64,000 bases of DNA, taken from NCBI GenBank assembly GCA_000733355.1, contig JNVV01000011.1, positions 238,679 through 302,678 on the forward strand, written 5' to 3'. The notes beneath the pieces were generated by a model, which saw only the letters and a program-made list of their open reading frames with translations, was not told the origin of the DNA and did not search any database. The position numbers were made by a program, and so were the translations under genes. Of this stretch, positions 11,174-22,140 are shown one piece after another; position 1 is the stretch's first letter; each line of letters starts with the position of its first letter. Source of the DNA: Falciphora oryzae (taxonomy: Eukaryota > Ascomycota > Sordariomycetes > Magnaporthales > Magnaporthaceae).

Positions 11174-12199
11174 TAGGTTTAAATAGGGACGGGGTGTGGT
11201 TAATGTCCGGCACAAAAAAAAAATAACACGATCCTTAAGATTTTAATTTTAATGTCATAATATCATGTCCAATTCACGATTCACTTCAGGTTCCAATCTT
11301 TCCTTTTGCGTTCCATGCGATTCGCCGGCCGCCGGCTTTCGATTGTCAGTTCCCGTGGTTGCTGTCACCTGCACGTCTTGACACAAGTGCAGGGCTTTAC
11401 GCCAACTAGACCCGACACCAAATAGCCTGATATTGACCGCTTGATCTATCCCTGAGAGGCGTAAAGTCTTCTGAAACCACGTGTTCATGACCGTATTCCC
11501 CTAGCGAAGTCAAGCGGGCAGAATGCCAGTCCAGGTGAAGATCTCAAAAGCGGAGATCTGTCAAGCTTTGACAGAGCACACTTAAGAAGCATCAAAAGGC
11601 AAAACGGTCTCATGGGCGTTCCATTTCTGTGAAACTTGGGTCAGAGGTCCCTATCCAATATACCCAAGAGATTTCAGACAAGGTTCAACAATCCGAACTG
11701 GTGACTTCCACTCCATGACTCCCAGCGCCACATAGATCCGGAAAAACGGCCAGCAGAAATCCCAAGCCACAGCAATACCCAAACGTACCCTATCCAGTGG
11801 GGCAGATGGCGCTGGGAACCGGCAGCGGTAGGGGGAGGGGGGAGGAGGAGAAGGAGGGTGTGTGGGAGCGGCGTGTCAAGCATTGTTTGGTAGCCTGGGC
11901 GTCGGTGGGTTTTTGCTCAACAGTTTGCATATGAGTCCTAAACATCAAGCTCGACGGCGAATATTTATCTATACGCCCAACTTGCTGGGTCTCCTGAGGT
12001 CGCGCCGCTTCCCGTTGTGCACCTGCCACAATGGTCTGACGGGCTTTCAGCTCGGGCTCCCCAGCCGGTCTCGGGGGCACAGAGGTGATTGGCTGGTCAT
12101 GAACTAGCTGCGAATGCGTTCGACGCAGACAAATATCATTTACATCACCCCGGATTTCTTTCATCATTGAACCACTGCCCGGTTTGCCAGCGCTCTCTT
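11174..12199. other. intergenic between convergent genes
   Basis: A 3' spacer between the plus-strand copper oxidase and the minus-strand monooxygenase. An A11 run at about 11214-11224 follows the oxidase stop. No gene is recognised. Confidence 0.6.
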
Positions 12200-13586
12200 T
12201 CAAAAGGGTCTCGTAAACTGAAAGTCGTAGTGGGCATCTATCCCCGCCCGGTCCGCCATCTTCTTGGCCACCGACCTGTCCCTCTCGTCACACAGCTCGG
12301 GGGCCATTACCCGCATCTCGCCAACCTTGCGCGCGGCCTTGACCAGGATTGATGTGTGCGGCTGTTGCTTTTCCGCGTATGCCTTGAAGACGGCATTGAG
12401 CTCGTCGGTGGTGGTGGGCGGCCGAGCTGGATCGAAGACCGGCAAGCCATCAACCAGGTAAAAGCAGTCCTCGCTGAGGTACAAACACGGAGGAAATTAG
12501 CTTGATGGCAATAGGTGATGCGCATGTGAGTGAGATTAATATGAGGGGTTCTCCTACCAGGCTTGGTTGGCCCCTTGGCCGAGGTGCGTGGTGGTCGGGT
12601 GCACGGCATCGCCGACCATGACACACCGGCCCGAATGCCACTGGTCGGCCCGGAGTTCGGGCCTGTCAAATATGCCGAACTTTATCAAACGGGTGGCCCC
12701 GCGCGCCATCTCGACGACGTCAGAGTCCCACCCATCGGCCTGGAGCGTGTCACCCAGCTCGCGGACGGTTTTGCGCCTTCGCTCGTCGCCAAAGAGGCCC
12801 CACGACGCCTCGGTGCCCGAGTCCGCGGGTTGCGTCACGGCCCACGAAACGGTGTTGTGGGAGATATTGTAGCAGACGAAATGCTGGGCTTTACCGTACC
12901 AGTTCCGAATCCCTGGATGGCCGCGGAAGGAACTGGGTGCTGGTGATATGCCCGCGATCTGGGAAGCGGGGACATCAGATTGCAGCTCTCGGGACAAGGC
13001 ACATGTGCGCACTCACTTGACATAGGCCGCTGAATGACGGCTGCTCATCCTCAAGGCCTTCCCGGGCGAGAAGGATCCGTCTCGTTGCTGCCTTGAGCCC
13101 ATCGCAGCCAACGAGGAACAAGCCGGTCTCAGAGCGGCCGCCGTTGAAGTAGGCCGTAACGGAGTTGACATCCTCTTCGATGCGCTCAAGCGCCCAACTA
13201 TCCCTAATCTCAATCTCAGCCTTGACCAGGGCGTCGCGCAGCCAGGCGGTCGCTGCCGTCCTCTTGGCGCCGACTCCTGGCTTGCCGTATCGCGCCTCCC
13301 AGCCGGTCTGGAAGCCGCCCAGGACCTCGCCGGAGGCCTTGTGCTCGCGGGACTCGAGCACCGCGGGGCTGGTCTCCAGGAAGCGGTCCACGACCTCAGG
13401 GCAGGCCCTGCCAAGGACCTTCATGCCGTTGGGGGCGAAGATGAGCGACTGCCCGACATCGCCGGGGGTCTCGGCGCGCTCAAACACGATGGGCTGGTAC
13501 CCCTTCTGCTTGAGCAGGCAGGCCACGACTGGACCGGCGACACCGCAGCCGATGACGAGGACTTTGGAGCAGGAAGCGGATGGCAT
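12200..13586 (-). CDS. FAD-dependent monooxygenase (salicylate-hydroxylase-like, group A)
   Basis: Three exons, 13017-13586, 12558-12958 and 12200-12473, give 414 aa. The introns are 58 and 84 bp (GTGAGT...CCCAG and GTAGGA...CTCAG) and both keep phase. The N-terminal dinucleotide-binding motif is VIGCGVAGPVVACLL, followed by an acidic strand end (VFERAE). The DG motif is VGCDGLKAATRR. The second FAD motif is VMVGDAVHP, leading into LGQGANQA and an ED pair across the last splice. Such enzymes hydroxylate or epoxidise aromatic or polyketide substrates with NAD(P)H and O2, and they are common tailoring enzymes. It lies beside the enoyl reductase on the same strand, near the dead PKS-NRPS. Unlike these neighbours it shows no lesion. 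Confidence 0.9.
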
Positions 13587-14439
13587 TGCAATGGAGTTAT
13601 TCCTAACACTCGATGGGGACGAAGAGCCCGGTGTTGTCGATGGTACTTGGTGGACAGGGCGTCTAGGCTGTGGAGATGGCCAAGCTATATGGCGTCTGGG
13701 CGCTGGCAGGTTCTAGCCTCGGGTCGTCCAAGACTATGTATCCAACGAGGTTGCTGCGTGGGTGAATTGTTGGGTCTGCGAGTAGTTGCGGGAATACGAT
13801 AGCAAGGTGCCGGGCTTAATAAAGGATCAGTCTGACATAATGTGATGGACAGTCAACACAAAGCGCCGGGTCGGGCATGACACAGCGAGGATGACATCGC
13901 TGACAGCTGACAGCTCCCCGACGCCGGTGATGTGGCACCCAGCCAATGATGGGGGTGGATCGGGCCGCCGGGGTTAGCCGTCTGACCTTTGTGCGCATGC
14001 AGCCAAATGAATCAGCAAATACGAGCCGAGCCTTGTGCCGTCGGGCTTCAATTGCGTACTCTGACCATCGATTTCGTTGGATGTACCTCAACGTATTGGG
14101 CCACTGGCCTTCATGTGTGGCGGTAGGCACGAGGAAGGCGGCTCCGTGCCCATGGACCAGCCGCGCCGCCAAGAGCTTCTTTCCTTTGTGGAAGGAGCGA
14201 CGGACCGTTTGTGCGGAAAGCCTCGGCGACCACCTGCAGATGATGCATTCCCAAAACTTTCCATGCGGTCCAATAAATGACGAATGGCCAATCCAATGTC
14301 CAGGTGCATTGGTTGTGGGCAAAGTTCTTTTCCACGTTGTTTTGACCTTGCCATGCATCCTTTGATCCTGCCTCCATCCTCCTGCCTGCCAACCGATACC
14401 TACTGCCATACATCGCCCGTTCTGGTACCGCCTCTGCGT
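13587..14439. other. intergenic between two minus-strand tailoring genes
   Basis: This holds the monooxygenase promoter and the enoyl reductase 3' end. Open frames of up to 197 codons occur on the minus strand but show no recognisable family. Confidence 0.55.
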
Positions 14440-15571
14440 TTATCCATCTAGGTACCCGACTTCGTGCCTGTCCTCGCTTTCGCCCTCCTCAAGCACACAA
14501 ATAAGCTTCTCTCGCGAGACATTCCCCTGCTCCCGCAGAAGCCGCAGCCCAGCCGGTACCGCGCCCAGCGCTCCCCCCACGACCCTGGCCCGCGGCGGAC
14601 GTACTGCGCCGCCGGCCAGCAGCGCCGGCACTTCCTTGTGCATCCAGTGCTCGGCAAAGCCCTGGTCCTGCGACTTTGCCGCGCACTCGTACCCGCCCTT
14701 CCAGTCGACCGCGGCCCCGAAAGCAGACATGGCAAACACCCACGACGGACGCACCGCGCGACGCGTGTGCGACGCCGCGGGGAATTTGTCGAGTGTCACG
14801 TAGCGTGGCGGGCTGCGGGCCGGAGACGACGGCGTCGTCGACCGCAAAGCTGCGTAGCATATCTTCATGGACTCTGGGCCGGTGATGCAGTCCACGGCGA
14901 AGCACAAGCCATCATCAGTGTCGGCGCGGATGTCCCCAGCGCAGCTCTCAGACCTGTAGTCGTAGGCCGCCACCGCGCCCGCGGCCTTGACAAGGTCGAA
15001 GTTGCGAGGGGAACAGGTGGCGATGGCCTTGAATCCTGCACTGTGGTGAAGTTAGCCGCTAAATTTCCTACAAACGTGCAACGGTATCCAGGAGTCTACT
15101 TACTGTCTGAGCAGCTGGACCATGATCAAACCCGAAGTGGTGCTGCCTCCATACACCAGGACGTGCCCGTCCTCGCCCGAAAGCAGCTGATCCTTCTTCT
15201 CATCCAGCTTCAAGATGTGGAAGAGCACCATACCGCCCGTGAGCAAGCCCACCGGCAGCGTGGCCGCGTCATGGAACGACATGACGTCCGGCACGGGCAC
15301 AAGGAGGCGCGCCTCAGCAACGGCGTAGTTGGCGAACACCCCTGTCGTTCCGCCGCCGTTCTTGCTGTTGCTGCTGTATCCAAAGGCGACCCCGTAGACT
15401 TGAGCACCCAGAACAATGTCTCCGACGGCACCGGGTGGCCCGAGGCGGACGACCGTGCCGGCAAAGTCGAGGCCCCCGATCGTGCCAGGGCTTTCGCCGG
15501 CCCGGGCCCTTGACTACGAGAGCCTCGCGGACGCGCGGGATTTGTTGAGGGTGTTCCACCATGACGGCCAT
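14440..15571 (-). pseudogene. trans-acting enoyl reductase (LovC-like MDR family), N-terminal deletion
   Basis: Exon 2 is 14440-15040 and exon 1 ends at 15104; the 63-bp intron has a GTAAGT donor and a CACAG acceptor. The visible parts follow LovC-type zinc-less medium-chain reductases. These are a GGLDFAGTVVRLG strand, the NADPH fold with VLVYGGSTTSG, then AIATCSPRNFDL, AVDCITG and the C-terminal SREKLICVLEEGE. The start at 15571 gives a normal-looking N-terminus (REALVVKGPG), but about 35 residues that should follow, including the usual VRVxAVALNPxD strand, are absent and the frame changes at the same place (about 15480-15505). No splice pair restores it. In related clusters this protein reduces the growing chain for a PKS-NRPS whose own ER is inactive, which matches the neighbour. 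It is probably non-functional. Confidence 0.7.
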
Positions 15572-15830
15572 CGCTGCTGCTAGTGGTTTGGTTGGCTTTT
15601 CTTGTGGTGCGCTTGCGGGTTTTTAGTTGGCTAATTTCTTCTTGATCTATGCCTTTGCTTGAAGAGGCAAAGAAGACGGAGTAAAAAGAGCGTGGGGCAT
15701 AACGACGGCAAGAAAAAAAGCCCCCCACCCAAGCGACTGCTGCCCAATTCGGGCCGCGGTGAGTTACCGCATAACCGCCGTCGGCGATATTCTCCCGCAG
15801 ATCGTTCCCATGGAGAACATGAGAGTTCGA
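15572..15830. other. upstream region of the enoyl reductase
   Basis: Spacer with A/T-rich stretches and an A7 run near 15713. No gene is recognised. Confidence 0.5.
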
Positions 15831-15834
15831 TATA

Positions 15835-16290
15835 AGTCTCTAGCTGGACCCAAAGGTTGAGCCCAACGAAGTCTAACTGGTCCCCAGAACACCGATGGTT
15901 CGACCGGCACTCCACCGAGTCGCCACTCAGGAACTATTTGGGAATGCCTGCACCCTGAGCCTCTGCACACGGGGTATAACACCCGACCTATGCTCGACCC
16001 AGACATTGGGTCCAGAGAAGGATGGTCGGTATCCAAAGCGTCGACAGCTCGACAGGTACTCGGCTGAGTCGTTAGGCAAGAACTACCTGGGAATGTCTAC
16101 ACCCTGAACTTCGGCACACGAGGTATGACACACCTGATCTAAGCCGCACCTAAAGGTTAGGTTCAGAGAAGCATAGCCAGTGTCCACAACATGTGCAGCC
16201 GACCGATACTCCGCCGTGCCGTCACGTGTGAGCTTTCTATGGGAATCCCTGCGCCATGCACCCCGATGTTGCACGGTATAAAGAGCAGTG
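15835..16290. repeat. diverged ~150-bp tandem repeat
   Basis: About three units with partial ends. A conserved landmark (gggaat followed by CCCTG-like sequence) recurs near 15940, 16089 and 16241, spaced 149-152 bp. A second landmark (a 'ggtccagagaag'-like string preceding 'ggtcggtatcc/agccagtgtcc') recurs about 80 bp after it. Differences between copies are mostly C/T and G/A, for example gcctgcaccc against gtctacaccc. It sits in the divergent promoter between the enoyl reductase and the PKS-NRPS. Confidence 0.7.
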
Positions 16291-17263
16291 TTGGTGCACA
16301 GTAAAGCACAGTGAATTCACTTTTGGCAGTATGCCGTAGTGGCACATCTGTGCAACACCCGACTTACCGCGTGGAGACCTTGGCTGCACGTCTCCACCAA
16401 GGTCAGCCTTCGACAGCTGTCTGCTTGACGAAGTTTGCATTTGTTGACTCGTCGATCGGCAATTAATGCTCGCTATCAAGTGATAGACTCACCTTACCGG
16501 CCAGACAGCAAGTTAGGCTTTGGCCTCCTTCATGCATGCTACCGCCGTCACGAGAATACCACTGGGCGGCACTTCCCACCTCGTTCCCATCCCTTCTCTT
16601 CCCGGTTTACGGCCTCTCTTCCTTGTCCAGGATAGCAACTAACTTCTGAAGCCTGTCGATCATGGTGTCCCCTCTCAAGCAACTAGCAGAACCCAAGGCA
16701 TAGCTACGTGTCCCCTGGACCTCGGGATTGCCCTCTCTTTGAGCAAATCCCGAGCCTGGTGGTGATAGAAGCAGCGGAAGAAACCTTTCTGTGAAACCTT
16801 TCCGTGAAGCCTTGCATATGCCTCAGCAAGCGCAGGCCTTGAGCTCCCCTCATCGTCTGCCGACAACAGTCACCTTCCTCGTTTTGCGTTTTACGGCAAT
16901 GGTAAGATCTGAGAAGTGGTGTCATGAATGGTCTCCAGCATGACCGGCGAGCGACGGCAGATAGATTTAGTAGCCAAGGCGTTTGTCGTTACGACCTCCG
17001 GGGCCGGTAAAAGCTGCTACTCTCTGTCACATCAAGCAGTTGTTCGTCCGCCTTGGCATCCCTCAAACAGCACGCCCCAAGTAATACAAGTCAAAGAACT
17101 CTCATAGTCCAGTTCATGTTGGACATACAACAAGTCACAAATACACGCGAGATGTTTCTCTCGCGCTGCTAAAGCAGTCGAAGGCATTGATCACGGCTTT
17201 CCCCCTATTTCTCAAGTCAGTCTCAATAACACAATCAGCAAAACCCACCTTTTCCATCACCAA
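16291..17263. other. PKS-NRPS promoter side of the divergent spacer
   Basis: No gene is recognised. The last 60 bases before the ATG at 17264 are C/T-rich then CA-rich, as in a typical fungal leader. Confidence 0.5.
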
Positions 17264-20190
17264 ATGGAGCCAGTCGCCATCATAGGACTAGCCCACCGCT
17301 TCCCCGGCGGCGCCAACACGTCGGCGCTGCTGTGGGGCGTCCTCACGAGCGGCCGGGACCTGTCACAGGAGCCAGACCCGTCTCGGCTCAACCTGGCCAA
17401 GTTCCACGCCACGTCGTCCGACCGGCACGGCAGCACAAGCGTGGCCAAGGCCTACTTCCTCTCCGAGGACCCGTCCCGCTTCGACGCGGCCTTCTTCGGC
17501 ATCAGCCCGCTCGAGGCCGAGGCCATGGACCCGCAGCAGCGCCTGCTGCTCGAGGCCGTGTACGAGGCCGCTGAGCGCGCGGGCCTGGCCCTGTCTGCCC
17601 TCAGGGGGCCGCGCTGCTCCGTTTACGTCGGCGCCATGACGGCCGACTACGCGGAGCTGCAGCTCAAGGACACCGAGGACCTGTCGACGTGCACGGCCTC
17701 GGGCGCGTCGCGCGCCGTGCTGGCCAACCGCGTGTCGCACTTCTTCGACCTGCACAGCCCGTCCGTGTCCCTCGACACCGCCCGCTCCTCGTCGCTCGTC
17801 GCGTTGCACCTGGCCGTGCAGGACCTGCGCCGGCGTGCCGATGGCGGCGGCACTTCGGACATGGCCGTGGTGGCGGGCGTGAATCTTGTCTTCGGCCCAG
17901 ACGTCTTCATCACTGAGTCCAAGCTGCAGATGCTGTCGCCGACCGGCGCCTCCAAGATGTGGGACGCGGGCGCCGATGGTTACGCCCGCGGCGAGGGCGT
18001 GGCCGCCTTGCTCCTCAAGCCCCTCAGCTGTGCCCTGCGGGACGGCGACCCGATTATGGGCCTGATCCGCGGCTCTGGGGTGAACTCGGATGGCCGCATG
18101 CCGGGCATCACCATGCCGAGTGCGACGACGCAGACCACGCTGATCCAGGAGACGTATCGTGCAGCTGGTCCGGACCCGTACAAGCTGGAAGATCGGTGCC
18201 AGTATTTTGAAGCGTAAGCCACCAGCAACCCCAGCAGAATTAGCAGGTTTAATTCGCTTGACAAACCGCTAGAAGATTACTGGGCGTGCCGGTTTTCTAA
18301 CGCCGCTATTCTCGTCCAGACACGGGACCGGGACAAAAGCTGGAGACCCGGTGGAAGCCAGAGGAACCTTCGAGAGCTTCTTCCAGCGGAACCCGAGCAA
18401 ACGCGGGAGATACGGCCAGCACCCGCAGCAGCGAGATCCTTCCCGGCCACTACTAGTCGGCTCCATCAAGACCGTGATTGGACACTTGGAGGGCTGCGCG
18501 GGCCTTGCCGGAGTCACCAAGGTGCTCACGGCCATGCAGAGGGGAACCATCCCCCCAAATCTGCATCTCAACCGGCTAAACCCCGAGATCGAGCCCCTGA
18601 GCGACCTGCTCCAGGTCCCAACCAAGTCGCAGCCCCGGCCGCAGCCGCCTCCCGGCTGTCCCAAGCGGGCAAGCGTCAACGGTTTCGGGTTCGGTGGTAC
18701 CAACGGCCACGTAATCCTGGAGTCTTACGAGGGAGCGCCACCGGCAGGCCTTGCCTGTGAGAGTAAGCGCAAGTACGAGCCTCTCACCGCCCCTGTCGTG
18801 CTGAGCGCAAGCAGCCAGACTTCTCTGGTGAAGCAGACCGAGCAGCTCGCCGAGTACGCTCGCCAACGCCCGGGGCTGAATTTTCGGGACCTGGCGTGGA
18901 CCTTGCAAAAGCGAGGCAGCGAGCTCGGGATCTTTTCCAGTATCTACCCGGGAAGGCCTGCTGGCTGAGTTGGACAAGGCCGTCGAAGAAGCACGGGCAG
19001 CGAAGCAGCTGACGATCGGTATCTCCCTACGGCAACTGGTCTCTCTGCCAGAGGGAATCAGCATCCTCGGCATTTTCACGGGGCAGGGCGCGCAATGGGC
19101 CGGGATGGGGCGCGAGCTGCTGCTCCACAATGCCGTCTTCAGGAGGGCAGTGCGCCTCTGCGAAGAGGCGCTGACCAGCCTTGCAGATGCACCGTCGTGG
19201 TCGTTGAGTGAGGAGCTGCTCAAAGACGCTGCAGACAGCCGTGTATTCGAGGCCGAGATCGCTCAACCAGCGACGACGGGGATCGAGATCGGGTTGGTGG
19301 ACGTCCTCCGGTCGCATGGCGTGCGCTTCTGCCCATGGTTGGGCACTCGTCGGGCGAGATCGCCGCCCTGTACGCCGCGGGCATGCTGCGGCTAGCCGAT
19401 GCTGCCTGGATCGCCTTCTACAGGGGGAAGCACGCACACCTCGCAGGCAAGGTCGCCATGCTGGCGGCGGGCATGTCATGGGGTGCAGCCCTGGAACTGT
19501 GTCAGTCGGATGACAGCCAGTTCAAGGGCCGCCTGTGGCCTGCCGCCAAGAACTCGCCGTCGAGCGTCACGCTCTCTGGAGACATGGGAGCTGTGCAGGA
19601 AGCCCACAAAGAGCTGCAGCGTCGCAAGTTCTTCTCCCGACTGCTGCGTACCGACAAGGTATACCACTCTCCGCATATGCAGGCCTGTTCTGACGCATAT
19701 CTCGAATCGATGCGCAGCGGTGGCATAAAGCCCATGCGGCCGTCACACGACTGTGTCTGGGTGTCGAGCGTGAAGGGCAACGGCGATATTTACTGGGATA
19801 CGGGACCTGAGGAGCTAGAGTCATCCTTGGCCGGGCGTACTGGATAGGGAACATGGTCAAGCCTGTGCTCTTCGTTGACGCCGTGACTGCCGCCCTCACC
19901 GACGGCGGACCCTTCGATGCGGTCGTCGAAGCAGGGCCCCATGCCGCGCTCAAAAGCCCGGTTTCCCAGACCATTCAACCACTGCTTGGGCATGAGTTGC
20001 CATACTGTGGCGCCATGGCTCGCGGCGACGACTGCATCGACGCCGTCGCAAGAGCCATCGGCTTTTTGTGGGCAAATTTCGGGTCTGCTGCGGTCCCAGA
20101 CTTCCCTGGCATGGAGATGCTTACCAACCTTCCAGCGTACGCTTGGGACCACGGCCGATCCTTTTGGCGCGAGTCGCGCGTCTCGCGCAA
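17264..20190 (+). other. KS and AT domains of the PKS-NRPS relic
   Basis: The KS opens with MEPVAIIGLAHRFPGG. Its active-site loop reads DTARSSSLVALHLA, so the nucleophilic Cys is Arg at codon 17783-17785 (residue 174). The two catalytic His are still present: one in HGTGT just after the intron, one in KTVIGHLEG. A frame change near 18950 separates the KS/linker from the AT start (IFTGQGAQWAGMG). The AT nucleophile motif GHSSGE is intact (Ser at 19347-19349) but sits in a new frame that starts near 19330. The AT end (LPAYAWDHGRSFWRES) is in a third frame. Confidence 0.88.
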
Positions 20191-20239
20191 CAACCGACTC
20201 CACGGTCCGTCTTCCGTCGACTACGGCCCCTCGCTGCTC

Positions 20240-22140
20240 GACCGTCGCTGTCTGGACGACACAGACCTGGAGCCGCGTTGGCGGGACTTCCTCAGCCTCA
20301 AAGAGTTCCCTTGGGTGCGGGGCCACTCTTTCCAGGGGCAAGCCCTCTTCCCCGCGGCAGGATATGTCGTGATTATCCTTGAGGTCGCCCAAGCCCTCTC
20401 CACCGAGATGAGTAAGGTGGGTGAGCTCGCCTCGTCGCCGTCGTGCGTCGATATTACGGACATCGTATTCGAGCGAACGTTGTGTGTCGACGAATCCAAG
20501 CCAATAGAGCTTATAACCTCGGCTAGACTCTCTAGCATCAATGACAGCTTGAGGAACGCGCGTGAGTCGATTGTTGGAGGCGTCTCTTTCCACACCTGCT
20601 CAGATCCAAGCGGCGGCACTACTGAAAGGACTTGCTTCGGAAACTTTCGAGTCTTGTTGGTGGGTTCCGGCAGCACGGCCACCCGGGTCTTTCTGCCGCC
20701 GCGGGTGGTCCCGAGAGCAGCCAAAACGCCAGTGGATGTCGACAAGTTTTATGCTGCCACCCGTGCAACCGGCCTCCAGTATGGCGGTCCCTTCAAGCGA
20801 ATCGACTCGCTGCACCGTGCCGCAAACGTCTCGATAGCTACCGTGTCCTTCGGCCCTGGCGAGGCCACCTGGGGAAATGGTCTGCTTCACCCGAGCTTTC
20901 TCGACACGGGACTACAGCCACTGTTTGCAGCCATTGCTGCCCCGTCCACCGGCCGATTGTGGACTTCGTACCTTGACCACAAGTTTGACAAGGTCATCGT
21001 GAATCTCCAGGAAATGCTCGACTGGAGGGTAGTTTCCAGCAGCAGGATGGTGGAGTGAGGTTGGTGATCGACGCTTATGTCACCGACGCAACGGCAACAA
21101 GGGTTGAAGGAGACATCAGCATATACTTGCCGGGCCCTAGCAATGATCACGGACCTATGCACCCCCTGGTGCAGATTGAGGGCATAGCACTCCAGGCTCT
21201 GGTCAAGCCGGATACTTCCAGCGACCGCCAGCTCTTCAACCAGACAATCTGCGAACCCGAGATTATCGGGGGAGGGGATTTGATGAGGATTGAGTACACC
21301 CCACCTCAGGATGAGCTTGTCGTCGTTGCCGAAAGGGTGTCCTTCTACCTCTTGCGGGTGATCATCAACGAGGCCGAGATGGTCGGCATTGGGATTCTGA
21401 AACGCCACGAAAGGCTGTTCGTCGAGCACGCACAGCGGCAGCTCGAGCAAGCCCGCAATGGTGAATTCCCGCTCTACGACAGGGCGTGGGCCGATGATGA
21501 CCGCGAGATCATCAACGAGCTGCTGGCTCGCCACCCACCGCGTCGAGTCGACTTCCGTCCGCTTCAGGCCGTGGGCGACAAGATCGGCGCGGTATTCCGC
21601 GGCGAGCGGCAAATGCTTGAGGTTCTATTCGGGGATGACATACTGGGAGAGTTCTATCGGGTAGGGCTTGGCCTGCGCAACGCGCAGCGTCAGGTGGCTC
21701 GGTATATGCAAGCCATCACGCACCGGTTCCCCGGGGCCGATATCCTTGAGGTCGGCGCTGGTGCAGGCGCCACGATGGCGGCTATCCTTGAGGCGGTGGG
21801 CGAGGACTTGTTTAGGGCATATACCTTCACGGACGTGTCTTCCAGCTTCTTCCCAGAGGCACAGCAGCAGCTTGCCGAATTCGCGACTCACTTAGACATG
21901 ATGGACTTCCGCAAGCTCGACATCACGGTCCCGCTTGATGAGCAGGGGTTTAGCGGGCCGAAGCGGCACGGTGTCGTTGTTGCGGCCAACGTTCTTCATA
22001 TCGCGCCAGACGTGGGTGCGGCACTCCAGCGTGCGCGGCAGCTCCTGCGACCTGGCGGCTACCTGGCGGCCCTCGAGCCGACGTCGAGGCTAGTACGCCT
22101 CCAGGTGATTTTGGGCGGAGTAGAAGGCTAGTGGCCGTCA
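20240..22140 (+). other. DH and C-methyltransferase domains of the relic
   Basis: The DH keeps its hot-dog motif HSFQGQALFP (His codon 20324-20326) and the second catalytic Asp in LDTGLQ (20903-20905), both in one frame. A frame change near 21050 falls late in the DH. The SAM-binding motif ILEVGAGAGATM is near 21750 and is intact. The MT end reaches a TAG at 22129-22131 directly before a TGG, where related synthases carry two Trp. Confidence 0.85.

Noticed and set aside
9968..11215. 415-codon minus-strand open frame
   Set aside because: Antisense shadow of the copper radical oxidase; Asp/Val/Gly-rich with no motif.
13816..14409. 197-codon minus-strand open frame between the two tailoring genes
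   Set aside because: No family signature, no intron context, and unusual His/Arg/Trp-rich composition; probably chance.
15883..15960. tRNA-like B-box string (ggttcgacc) near 15897
   Set aside because: It lies within the tandem repeat, has no partner A box or cloverleaf, and is not conserved between repeat units.
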